Source of the DNA: Isotricha intestinalis
Lineage: Eukaryota > Ciliophora > Litostomatea > Vestibuliferida > Isotrichidae
NCBI GenBank assembly: GCA_023807065.1
Contig: JAJJLU010003762.1
Coordinates: 1-32,865 of the forward strand
Direction: 5' to 3'
Length of the DNA stretch: 32,865 bases
Positions 9,003 to 17,852 of this stretch are shown here, one piece after another (the first letter of the stretch is position 1; each line of letters opens with the position of its first letter). The position numbers were made by a program, and so were the translations under genes. The notes beneath the pieces were generated by a model. That model was not told the origin of the DNA, made no database searches, and saw nothing but the letters and a program-made list of their open reading frames with translations.

Positions 9003-11927
9003 ATGGTAAAATTTGACTTTAATGGACTTCGTCAAGAAAATAATAATGTAGCTAAAGAATTAACAATTCACATAGATGATCAATTATATCAACAGGGTAA
9101 AAATTATTCAACAGTTTATTCATTACGTTTTGAAAACACATATGGATATATAATAATACGAGGATTATTCAATATATCAAATTTAGATTTATTGAATTGT
9201 TTAACAATTGATGAAATGTCAATTAAATTTAGTAAAGAACTACAAAAATGTTGTTCTTATCAATTTAATATTCCTACAATAATAATTGGTTTTTTCCTTA
9301 ATGAAAGATATGAAAAACAATTATATGAAAATCAAAATATTTTATTAAGTTTAAATAATGCTGAAATTTTAGGTGAAAATAAAAAAATTTTAGAAATTAA
9401 AACAAATGCTTTTACTGATATTAATGTTCAACAATTAATAGAAAAAGAAGAACAAAGAAAAATTCATGAAAGACAAACTTTTCAAGATGAAAAAATTATT
9501 TTAGATAATGATCAAAGTTATTCAAATATTTATGGCGGGAATGTAATTAATACAAATAAAAAACAAGATAATATTATTAATTATAAATTTAATGAAAAAG
9601 ATGATATTAGAGATAATATTAGTAATCCAAATCTTTCAAACTTTCAAAATTTAAATTTAAGTAATAGAGAACAAGACTATAATTTTAATTTTAATGATCC
9701 AAAACAAAATACTAAATTTTTTCACTTTGATGAATCTAACATTAATATTAATGAAAAAAATTTTGATGAAGAAATAAATGAAGATAATATTCAAGTTGAT
9801 GAAATGCAATTAAATAATGATTTTGTTTCTTTTGATAATATTCAAAATTTTCATCTTTCAGAAAAAATAAATGAAATTATTGATGATAATCTTTTAAATC
9901 AAATAAATGAAAAAGAAGAAAAAACAATGAAGAAGAATTTTTCTATTAATGGTAATTCGATTATAATAGTTAAAAATAATAATATGATAAATTTAAAAGA
10001 AGAACAACTTTTACCTAATAATGATTTAGATGTTTATAATGATGATTATAAAAAATCAACAATTGAAACATTTATTAATTTATATGAAGAAATGTTAAAA
10101 AGAAAAAATAAAGATATTAATAATTTAAATTATGATGATATTAATAATATGGTAATTGATGATAATAATTCATTTAATAATGAAAAAATAAATAAAATGT
10201 CAGTTAATGATTATACTATTTTAATTAATACTTATATTTCTGAATTAGAAAATAAAAGAATCCAATTATTAAATGAAATGAATTCAAATAAAAATAATAA
10301 AAATAAAATATATAACTTTGTATATAGATTAGAAAGAGAAATTTCTTCATTAAAATTATTTTCAATATTATTTCTGAATTGCTTTTATCCTAATGAAAAA
10401 TTAAAAGAAGAAGAAATAATAAATTCAGAAAATTTACAAGTGAAAAAAATAAGAAGAAAAAAATTAACAGAATGGTTAATTGAAACTCAAAAGAATAATT
10501 ATAATGTAAAAAAAGATAACATAAAAAATCCACATGATAAAATTATATTCTCATTAATAAATGGACAAATAATTGATTCAATAAAGGAATGTAGATTAAA
10601 TAATATGTCAATGTTAGGATTATTAATTTCTCAAATGAATAATAAAATAAAAATTAAAACTTTTAATAAATCATTATTAGCTTCTACAGGTAAAATTACA
10701 TTTAATGAAAAACTTAGTCAAATATTTTTGTTGTTAGCTCAAACACATGAAAATAATTCTGATATTTTTATTAAAAATTGTAATTGGTATAATTTATTAA
10801 TTCAATTATGTCTTTTTTCTGTTGAAGAATATTATGATATTTCTTTTTTAATGGATAAACTTGAATCAATTATAAAAGATAATTTAAATCAATTTAAATT
10901 AATTACTCCTTTTATGGATCAAGAAAATACTATTTTTGATTTAAATTATTTATTATTAAAAATTTATTCTGTTTTAAATTTAGATGAAATTAATAATGAT
11001 GATTTAAATGATTTAATTCAAATGCTTTCTTATTCAAGAAATTTAATTAATAATAATTCTTGTGATCATCATGTTCAATATATTATTTCTTCTATTTTAT
11101 TAGATATAATTAAATTAATTTATCCTAGTATTCATAAACAAATTAAATTAAAGACTTTAAAAGAATTAACTTTTGATTTATTTAGAAAAAATATAGAAGA
11201 AATATCTTTAGATTCAAAAAAAGTAAATTCTAATTTTAAAAATATAATAAAATTAATAAACCTTTCAAATTTAAATAAAAGATTAAAGAAAAAATTAATA
11301 GAAGAAACATTAACAACAATTAATATAAATGATCCAAAAGAATTATTTGGAGAAAATAATATTTTATCTCAATTAGATAATTTAGCTTTAGGATATTATT
11401 ATAAAAATAATTTTGATTATTTAAATGCATATAAATATTTCGAAGCAGCAAAAGAATATAATTTATCAGCAGATTCATATATTTTGTTATGTTTAAATAA
11501 ATTAGTTTATAATAAAGAAGAATTTAGACCAAATGAAATTTATGAAGTTTTAAATCAATTTGATTCTCGATTTTTGAAATTAGAAGGTTTTAATAATCTA
11601 TTTTATAGATATATTCTTTGTATTACTAAAAATGTAAATTCAGAATATATTGTTGATATAATTAATCAAATTTTTAAAATTTATAATAATGGAAAATTAA
11701 TCACTTTTGCTAAAGGAATAATGATTGATGATTTAAGAAAAATTTTAAATTATAAATTAAATATTGAAAGTGATAAAAATAATGATGAATATTTATTCTC
11801 TTCTTGTTGTAATAATTTAATTTATGACAAAGATATACAATTAAATACTAAAATTAATGAAATTAAAAATGGAATTGATTCTATTATTGAATTTAAAAAT
11901 TTAGTTTTTTCAAAAATAAATGAATAA
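9003..11927 (+). CDS. Nup96-like scaffold nucleoporin with possible degenerate Nup98-type N-terminal fold
   Basis: A 974-residue protein. From about residue 485 it follows the Nup96 family: KKLTEWL (487-492), then IFSLINGQIIDSIKECRLNN (515-534) and MSMLGLLISQM, matching the 'f..LtG..I.eAc.lA...g..rLa.LlsQ' core helices of Nup96. Further on, an A-Y-K-Y-F-EAAKEY helix pair resembles the late Nup96 repeat. Nup96 is part of the Y-complex (Nup84/Nup107) of the nuclear pore. Residues 47-65 (YGYIIIRGLFNISNLDLLN) and 90-105 (IPTIIIGFFLNERYEK) resemble the Nup98 autoproteolytic domain: the 'GyGsI.f.gpvDltgldL' strand and the 'kPpvGeGLNk.a.V' strand. The canonical HF|S cleavage motif is absent where expected. 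Residues 160-340 are acidic and Asn-rich, with no FG or GLFG repeats. Upstream space is only 269 bases, so FG repeats are not simply missed. Confidence 0.65.
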   Translation: MVKFDFNGLRQENNNVAKELTIHIDDQLYQQGKNYSTVYSLRFENTYGYIIIRGLFNISNLDLLNCLTIDEMSIKFSKELQKCCSYQFNIPTIIIGFFLNERYEKQLYENQNILLSLNNAEILGENKKILEIKTNAFTDINVQQLIEKEEQRKIHERQTFQDEKIILDNDQSYSNIYGGNVINTNKKQDNIINYKFNEKDDIRDNISNPNLSNFQNLNLSNREQDYNFNFNDPKQNTKFFHFDESNININEKNFDEEINEDNIQVDEMQLNNDFVSFDNIQNFHLSEKINEIIDDNLLNQINEKEEKTMKKNFSINGNSIIIVKNNNMINLKEEQLLPNNDLDVYNDDYKKSTIETFINLYEEMLKRKNKDINNLNYDDINNMVIDDNNSFNNEKINKMSVNDYTILINTYISELENKRIQLLNEMNSNKNNKNKIYNFVYRLEREISSLKLFSILFLNCFYPNEKLKEEEIINSENLQVKKIRRKKLTEWLIETQKNNYNVKKDNIKNPHDKIIFSLINGQIIDSIKECRLNNMSMLGLLISQMNNKIKIKTFNKSLLASTGKITFNEKLSQIFLLLAQTHENNSDIFIKNCNWYNLLIQLCLFSVEEYYDISFLMDKLESIIKDNLNQFKLITPFMDQENTIFDLNYLLLKIYSVLNLDEINNDDLNDLIQMLSYSRNLINNNSCDHHVQYIISSILLDIIKLIYPSIHKQIKLKTLKELTFDLFRKNIEEISLDSKKVNSNFKNIIKLINLSNLNKRLKKKLIEETLTTININDPKELFGENNILSQLDNLALGYYYKNNFDYLNAYKYFEAAKEYNLSADSYILLCLNKLVYNKEEFRPNEIYEVLNQFDSRFLKLEGFNNLFYRYILCITKNVNSEYIVDIINQIFKIYNNGKLITFAKGIMIDDLRKILNYKLNIESDKNNDEYLFSSCCNNLIYDKDIQLNTKINEIKNGIDSIIEFKNLVFSKINE

Positions 11928-12016
11928 ATTTCAATAAATAAATATATTTTTTTTTTTATAAAAATAAATAAAACAATTATTATTCAAATTTCATTTTTTA
12001 ATTTTAATTTTAAATT

Positions 12017-12949
12017 ATGGAAGAATTTTATAAGAAAAAAATAATAAGAGATTTTCTTTCTTTATTTTCAGAAAGTAAATGGAAAAATTTATCAATATTA
12101 TTAATTGAATATGCAATATTAACTTTAAGAAAAAATTATCAAGTATCATCATTATCATTAGAAGATATAGAAGAATTAGTAAATGATATGATAGAAGAAG
12201 AAGAGAGAAATAAGAAAAAAAATTTAAAAAAAATAAATAATAATCAAAATAATAATTCAAATAATAAATCAATTCAAACTTCTCATTTAAATTCTTCAAA
12301 TAATAGACCAAGTTCTAATTGGAGAAAAGGAGAAACAAAAACAATTTTTGATGTAGATAATAATAATATTAATAATCCAATAGGAAAAAATATAAATATT
12401 GAAAATTCGAATGATATTTCTTTAATGACAAGGATGTCAAAAGTGAAAATGATTGATGAAATATTATATCCAAAACAAAATAAATTTCCAAATAATAAAA
12501 AAGATAATAATCTTTTTAATAATAATAATCTAAAAAAACCAAATTATAAAACAACATATAATAATACTTATACAAAAAAATTAATAGAAACACCAAATAA
12601 TAATATTAAATATAGAAGAAATTTGTCAAATTCAAGTTCTTCAAGTAATTTAAAATTTAAAAGTGGTTTACAAATGTTAAAAATGGGAAATAATAATAAT
12701 AGAGCAATATCTTCAAATAAAAATTTAAGAAATAATTCAAGAAGAAATTCTTACAGTAATAATAGGAAAAATTATAATTTTGTTCCTAGTAAAATTAAAG
12801 CTCAAGTTGAAGCTGATAAAAAAATATATGAAATGTTAAAAAAAAATCAAAAAAATGAAAAAAAAGAATTAGGAGAATATGAAAGTTCAATTACTTATAA
12901 AAAAAGTGAAAATATGTCTTTCGAAGATGAATTATCATCCTTTATGTAA
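12017..12949 (+). CDS. Hypothetical Asn-rich protein, 310 aa
   Basis: A 310-codon frame beginning 89 bases after the Nup96-like gene, same strand. Three parts are visible. Residues 1-65 form a compact helical domain (RDFLSLFSESKWKNLSILLI, then LTLRKNYQVSSLSLEDIEEL) that looks conserved. Residues 70-260 are low complexity, dominated by Asn, Ser, Lys and Arg. Residues 255-310 end in a helical, charged tail (PSKIKAQVEADKKIYEMLKK) finishing EDELSSFM. I recognise no named domain. The pattern of two short conserved ends joined by a disordered linker suits a scaffold or cytoskeleton-associated protein, but that is inference. A 98-codon frame on the opposite strand over the start is a composition shadow. 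The start is preceded by A/T-rich leader, with no better upstream Met. Confidence 0.65.
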   Translation: MEEFYKKKIIRDFLSLFSESKWKNLSILLIEYAILTLRKNYQVSSLSLEDIEELVNDMIEEEERNKKKNLKKINNNQNNNSNNKSIQTSHLNSSNNRPSSNWRKGETKTIFDVDNNNINNPIGKNINIENSNDISLMTRMSKVKMIDEILYPKQNKFPNNKKDNNLFNNNNLKKPNYKTTYNNTYTKKLIETPNNNIKYRRNLSNSSSSSNLKFKSGLQMLKMGNNNNRAISSNKNLRNNSRRNSYSNNRKNYNFVPSKIKAQVEADKKIYEMLKKNQKNEKKELGEYESSITYKKSENMSFEDELSSFM

Positions 12950-13413
12950 AATAATTCAATAATTTTGAAAAAAAAAATAATAATAAAATCATTAAATAAT
13001 AATAATTAAACTTAAAAATAAAATTTATAAAAACCAATATAAAAATAATATTTAAATAAATTTACATATATATTCTATAGAAATTAATTAATTTTATTCT
13101 ATATCATATATATTTTATTTTTCCTTGTTTAATGATATTATTGTATGTCCTAAACTAAATGAATTATTAATTGTTTTAAAAATATCTTTTTTTCAATAGT
13201 ATTATATTTCATATTATCTTTTTTAATGAATGATTTATGAATTTTTATAGAATAATAAAAAAATATTTAAATTAAAAAATACTTTTTTTATCATTTAGAT
13301 TTTATAATAATGCGAAATATCTTTTTTATATATTATTTATTTTTAATAAATTTAAATATTAAATTAAAATTTAATTTAATTGTTTTTTTTATATTTATCT
13401 TTTGTTAAAACAC
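12950..13413. other. Convergent intergenic region, nothing identified
   Basis: 464 bases between convergent genes, nearly all A+T. It contains a pure-AT 9-bp inverted repeat near 13358-13380 and a TATAGAA/TTCTATA pair near 13077-13108. Both are of a kind expected often by chance here. No reading frame or RNA gene was seen. Confidence 0.45.
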
Positions 13414-15053
13414 TTATTTTTTTTCAATTTTAGTAGAATCATCACCTGAAAATTTAATACTCATTTCAAATTCTTTTTCTTTTTTTTCTTTTTCTTTCTC
13501 TTCAAACATTTTTTCAGTAGTCATAGGATCATTTGGCCTAATTAATAAATATAAAAAACTTAAAACAAAAATACCTAAAAAAGCATATTCAAAAATGAAA
13601 TTTTTATAAAAGAAAACAAAGAATTTTAAATATTTAATTTGGACACCAAAAATTAAATCAATATCAGTAAAAGCAACATAATCACTAAAAGCATTAGCAC
13701 AAAATTGAGTAATAGAAACGGAACTAATTAAAATTAAACTTACATTAAATAAAAAAGAATTCATATATGTTTCATCTTTTTTCATAGGATGAACAGAACT
13801 AAAAATAAATATTCTCAAACCAAATTTTATATTACCTTTCATAGTACAAATTAATAAATATAAGCAAAAAAAAGAAAAAAAGAAAAAAGATAAAAAAGCA
13901 ATATTATGGTCTTCTAAATATAATAAAAAATAACTAATAAATTGAATTTTTGATCTTCCATGTTTAATATAAATAAAAGAAAATATAAATTGACAAATCC
14001 ATAATGAAGTTACTATTAAACTTATTATTCCTAAAGGAATTAATAAATAATATAAACATAAAGCAAAACTTCCTTTTCTATTAATTTGATTAGCAAAATC
14101 TAAAAAATTAAATTCTTTATCAGCTAATAAAACTCCAGCTTTTAATTCATTTAATTTCTTATTATATTGTCTTTTATCATAAGACAAAAAAACTTTCTTA
14201 TTATATCCTTTTTTTTCCATTTCTTTAACATCTTTACATAAAGCTTTTAAATCTTCACAATTTTCTAATAATATTTGTTTTCTTTCTTTTATTTCACTTC
14301 CTTTTAAATGTTTTGGTCTATTGCAAAAATCATAAAAAAAATCTAAAGGAAGAGCAGCTAATCCTATTCCACCAAATAATATAAATAATAACCAAGAAAT
14401 AAAAGACATAATAGCTATGAGATATATAGGGAAAGAAACTTTAATAGTAATTGAACTATTAATTTCAGTAAGAGAATTATTTGAAAAATCTAAAAGTGAA
14501 ATAGTATAATTTGAATCAAATAATATATTATTAAAATCCCCTTCAATTGATTGAACAGGAATTTCAGATTTATTTAAAACAAAATAAAAAACAATACCAA
14601 TAATACAAATTGTTAAAGAAGTAACAATAACACAGCAAAAAGAATGAGTAATTTTATCACACTAAAATTAAATAAAATATAAAATGAGGAAATAAAAAAA
14701 AATAAAATTAATAAATATATTCTTACAAATGAATCATCAGGATCACTTTCATAATAAGCACTTAAAGCAGGAATAATAAATATTATCATTATTGCAGTTG
14801 ATATATAAACAATTTCCCAAAATATTTGCATATTTATTCCTCCTCCAAATGATCTATTATTTGCTACGTCTAATGGAAGCATTAATACTTGAGCCCATGC
14901 TAATGTCATTCCTATTATTACTGCTAATTTACAAATTAATGCTGAACCAAATGTATTGTCGTCTGGATGACAATAATATGCTAATATGTATATGTTGCAT
15001 ATTAATAATGCTATTGTCACTAGGATTATAAATATTAGGAAAAATATGTCCAT
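13414..15053 (-). CDS. LMBR1-family membrane protein, LMBD1-like, two exons
   Basis: Two frames separated by a short gap join exactly when a 65-nt GT-AG intron (14662-14726) is removed. Exon 1 is 15053-14727 (109 codons) and exon 2 is 14661-13414 (415 residues plus TAA), giving 524 residues, close to the about 540 of LMBD1. It is polytopic, with about nine hydrophobic segments in the 5+4 arrangement around a central cytoplasmic coiled-coil loop (about 218-280). Two LPLD motifs, at 59-62 and 213-216 (the latter in GLAALPLDFF), correspond to the LMBR1-family motifs at the second and fifth membrane segments. The loop after them includes KKGYNKKVFLSYDKRQYNKK, and FIYIKHGRSKIQ matches the LMBD1 'R.GRtrPQ' position. 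LMBD1 helps export cobalamin from lysosomes in animals. The exact paralogue is uncertain. The C-terminus is a charged Lys/Glu cytosolic tail. Confidence 0.8.
14662..14726 (-). other. Spliceosomal intron, 65 nt, in the LMBD1-like gene
   Basis: Read on the minus strand it starts GTAAGAATAT and ends TTTAATTTTAG, with a very T-rich body. Removal joins codons for ...DDSF to CDKITHSF in phase 0 and connects two otherwise separate frames of one membrane-protein family. Reading through it would end exon 1 in a short hydrophobic run and a stop. It is the only intron needed to explain any gene in the window. Confidence 0.85.
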
Positions 15054-15197
15054 TTTTTTAAATTTTTTAAGAAGTATAATTTTAATTTTTTTTTATTTTT
15101 TTTATTCTATTATTTTTTGTTTAAATTATATTTTTATATTAAATATTCAATAAAACATAATCTTAAACATCAATAAAAACAATAAAAAAATAAAAAA

Positions 15198-16817
15198 ATG
15201 AAATCATTATCAAAAATAATATTAATAACAATAATAACATATTCTCTTCAATTTTTCACAATAGACTCTACTCACAAATTTATTTTAGATAAAAATAATC
15301 GTCCATCAATATTCCATGGAGTAAACGTAGTATATAAGCTTCCTCCATATATTCCAGATACAGAAAAATTTGACCCTTTATATTCCTTATCAAAAGAGGA
15401 TATAAAAATAATGAAGAAATTAGGTTTTAACTTTGTTAGATTAGGAATAATATGGGAATCAGTAGAAAAAGAAGAAGGAAAATATGATATGGAATATTTA
15501 AACAAAATGGAAGAAATAATAAATAATTTAGGTAAAAATGGTATTTATACTATGATTGATAATCATCAAGATTGTTTTTCTAGAAATTTTTGTGGTGAAG
15601 GAGTACCATATTTTTACCTTGATAAAATAGGTTATGATAAAAAATGTGATGCTAATATATTATCTAGATTATTAGGTTTATTTAATATATGTAAACCAAT
15701 GTCAAGTTTTAATTTTAGATATGATGATAATAATTTACCTTTAATTGAAGATTGTAAAACTGAAAATTTCCTTCAATATCATTTTACACCTGATTTTATT
15801 TCTGCTTATAAAAGTTTTTATGAAAATAAATATAATATCCAAGAAAAATTTGTTGAATTTTGGAAAGTAATATCAAATAAATTTAAAAACAATGAATATG
15901 TTATAGGATATGATTTATGGAATGAACCTTTTCCAGGAGGAATATTTAATGATTTAACAAAATTAATTCCAAGTAATCCAGATAATAAACAAGTGTTACC
16001 ATTATATAGAAAAGTAGATAAAGAAATAAGAAAAATAAATCCAAATTATATTTTATTTTTCGAAAATACTCCTTTCCCAGATAATTACCCTATATTTGGG
16101 GGGTTAATATTAGGTAAATTTAATGAAACTCCATCAGATAAAAATAATAATCAAGTATATAATATTCATTCATATTGTTGTTTAGCAGGAGCTTCAGTTT
16201 GTGAAGAAGGAGAACCAAGTTTAGAACATTCAAAAACAACATGTTTAAAATATCATAATAAAAAAATAAAAAAAAATATTAAAGATGCAGAAGAATTAAA
16301 TGTTCCTTTATTTTTAAGTGAATTTGGAGCTTGTTCAGATAGTGAAAATTGTTATAATGAAATAATAAATGTAGTTAAAGGTTGTGAAAAAAATTTTGTT
16401 TCTTGGGCTTATTGGAATTATAAACCTTATGGTGATCATACTACTTCTGCTATTAAAATTGTTGATAAAGAAGGTATATTTAATTTAAATGGTACTGTTC
16501 AATATATTAAAGAAAAAAGCTTGAGTAGAAGTTATATTCAATATTATCAAGGTTATCCAATTAGTTTTAATTATTTTGATGATAGTGATACTGATTTTGA
16601 AAGTGAATTTATTTATAATGATAATATTACAGAAGGAACTATTTTATATTTTAATAAAGAATTTTTCTATCAAAAAGGATTTAGTTTAAAAGTTTTTGAT
16701 GACAAAGGAAATTTGGTAGATGGGGAATTTAAAGTTTTTGATGAGAATTATATTGATATTAAATTGAAAGGCGTTTTAAATGGAAAAAAGGTTAAAGTAG
16801 TTTTTAAAAAGAATTAA
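15198..16817 (+). CDS. Secreted GH5 glycoside hydrolase, endoglycoceramidase-like
   Basis: 539 residues. An N-terminal signal peptide is evident: a basic start, then a hydrophobic core of about residues 7-20, with cleavage likely near 22-27. The GH5 TIM-barrel motifs appear in order: FHGVNVVYK (39-47), FNFVRLGIIWESVE (77-90), DNHQD (121-125), GYDLWNEPFPGG (237-248) with the acid/base Glu243, HSY (324-326), LFLSEFGA (371-378) with the nucleophile Glu375, and WAYWNYKP (403-410). The GVNVVYK, DNHQD and WNEPFPGG details fit the endoglycoceramidase/endoglycosylceramidase subgroup (GH5_12-like), which cuts the glycan from glycosphingolipids. A C-terminal beta-rich domain (about 440-539) matches that subgroup's usual extra domain. 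Many cysteines suggest disulphides in a secreted or lysosomal setting. A cellulase or steryl-glucosidase role in the same family cannot be excluded. It is divergent to the LMBD1-like gene, 144 bases apart. Confidence 0.85.
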   Translation: MKSLSKIILITIITYSLQFFTIDSTHKFILDKNNRPSIFHGVNVVYKLPPYIPDTEKFDPLYSLSKEDIKIMKKLGFNFVRLGIIWESVEKEEGKYDMEYLNKMEEIINNLGKNGIYTMIDNHQDCFSRNFCGEGVPYFYLDKIGYDKKCDANILSRLLGLFNICKPMSSFNFRYDDNNLPLIEDCKTENFLQYHFTPDFISAYKSFYENKYNIQEKFVEFWKVISNKFKNNEYVIGYDLWNEPFPGGIFNDLTKLIPSNPDNKQVLPLYRKVDKEIRKINPNYILFFENTPFPDNYPIFGGLILGKFNETPSDKNNNQVYNIHSYCCLAGASVCEEGEPSLEHSKTTCLKYHNKKIKKNIKDAEELNVPLFLSEFGACSDSENCYNEIINVVKGCEKNFVSWAYWNYKPYGDHTTSAIKIVDKEGIFNLNGTVQYIKEKSLSRSYIQYYQGYPISFNYFDDSDTDFESEFIYNDNITEGTILYFNKEFFYQKGFSLKVFDDKGNLVDGEFKVFDENYIDIKLKGVLNGKKVKVVFKKN

Positions 16818-16962
16818 ATTTTTTTTCAGATAAAAAGCTGATTTGATAATTTATTTTACTTATTTTAAATAAAAAGTAGTTTTTTTATTTTTATTAGGAA
16901 AAATAAAGACTGATTTAATATTATATTTAATTAAACTAATGTATAATATATTATAATAAATA

Positions 16963-17751
16963 ATGAAAAAAGAAGAAAAATCAAAATATGATTGTTACAA
17001 AACAAAATTAATAGAGTTAAACAATTTTTCAAATATAAATATATACTTAACAGGATATGGTCCATTTCAAACGGTAAAAGTAAACCCAGCTCAATTAGTA
17101 GTAGAAGATTTATATAATAATAAATTAAATTTAGAAACAGAAAAAACGAAAATATTATATTATCAAATTTTTCAAGTGACGACAGAATATGTTGATGAAA
17201 ACAAAAAGAAAATATTTGAGTATGTAAAAGAGCATAATAATTCAAAAGATACTCTTCATATAATAATAAGTTATGGAGTTGCTGAAAACAGAGAAAATAT
17301 AACTTTAGAAACTCTTTGTGAAAACTACATTTATGATTTAATAAAAGATAAAATAATAAATGAAAATAATCCAGAATATTTTTATTCAAAAGCAGCAATT
17401 AAAACTTTAGTAAAAGGAATAAATAAAACAAATGAATTATATTGTAAATATTCTTGTGATGCTGGAACTTATTTATGTAATTATATGTATTATTCTACTG
17501 TTGATAATTATAAAAATGATGATAATGTTATGAGTTTATTTGTTCATATTCCTAAAATTCAAAAATGCTCAATTCAAGAAAATGAAAAATTCTTTAAATG
17601 CTTAATTCATTCTTTAGAAATATGCTATTTAAAAGGTAATGAAAAAGAATGTGAAGAATTAATTAAAATTCCAAATAAAAAAGAAGATATGAATATCGAT
17701 GAATGGGAAAAAAACAAAAATTATGATCATGGTTTATTTACTAAATTATAA
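16963..17751 (+). CDS. Pyroglutamyl-peptidase I (C15 cysteine peptidase)
   Basis: 262 residues, slightly longer than the usual about 210-220 because of N- and C-terminal extensions. Family motifs are clear: IYLTGYGPFQTVKVNPAQ (27-44), matching the 'vlvTGFgPF.....NPs' start; ENITLETLCEN with catalytic Glu116; CDAGTYLCNYMYY with the nucleophile Cys172; and FVHIP with catalytic His195. The Glu-Cys-His triad and its spacing match bacterial and animal enzymes. The enzyme removes N-terminal pyroglutamate from peptides, normally in the cytosol; no signal peptide is seen here. It lies 145 bases after the GH5 gene on the same strand. The extra cysteine-bearing C-terminus (from about 200) continues with a helix and a Lys/Glu-rich tail. 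Confidence is high because all three catalytic residues are in context. Confidence 0.9.
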   Translation: MKKEEKSKYDCYKTKLIELNNFSNINIYLTGYGPFQTVKVNPAQLVVEDLYNNKLNLETEKTKILYYQIFQVTTEYVDENKKKIFEYVKEHNNSKDTLHIIISYGVAENRENITLETLCENYIYDLIKDKIINENNPEYFYSKAAIKTLVKGINKTNELYCKYSCDAGTYLCNYMYYSTVDNYKNDDNVMSLFVHIPKIQKCSIQENEKFFKCLIHSLEICYLKGNEKECEELIKIPNKKEDMNIDEWEKNKNYDHGLFTKL

Positions 17752-17852
17752 AAAATAATATACTATAATTATCATTTAAAAATTTAATAACAATTTAATT
17801 CCAAATAAATAAATATAAATAGCATTTAAATAAAAAATAATAAATAAAACAA

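Noticed and set aside
12015..12311. Minus-strand 98-codon frame over the start of the Asn-rich gene
   Set aside because: Pure antisense shadow (Leu/Tyr/Ile runs) with no domain.
13358..13380. 9-bp inverted repeat of A and T only
   Set aside because: Expected often by chance in nearly pure A+T sequence; no termination or structural context.
14410..15053. Reading the 146-codon frame at 14613-15053 as a separate small membrane-protein gene
   Set aside because: Removing a canonical 65-nt intron joins it in phase to the downstream frame, giving one full-length LMBR1-family protein.
16931..17398. Minus-strand 155-codon frame opposite the pyroglutamyl-peptidase gene
   Set aside because: The opposite strand carries a complete catalytic triad in family context; the antisense frame is low-complexity hydrophobic.
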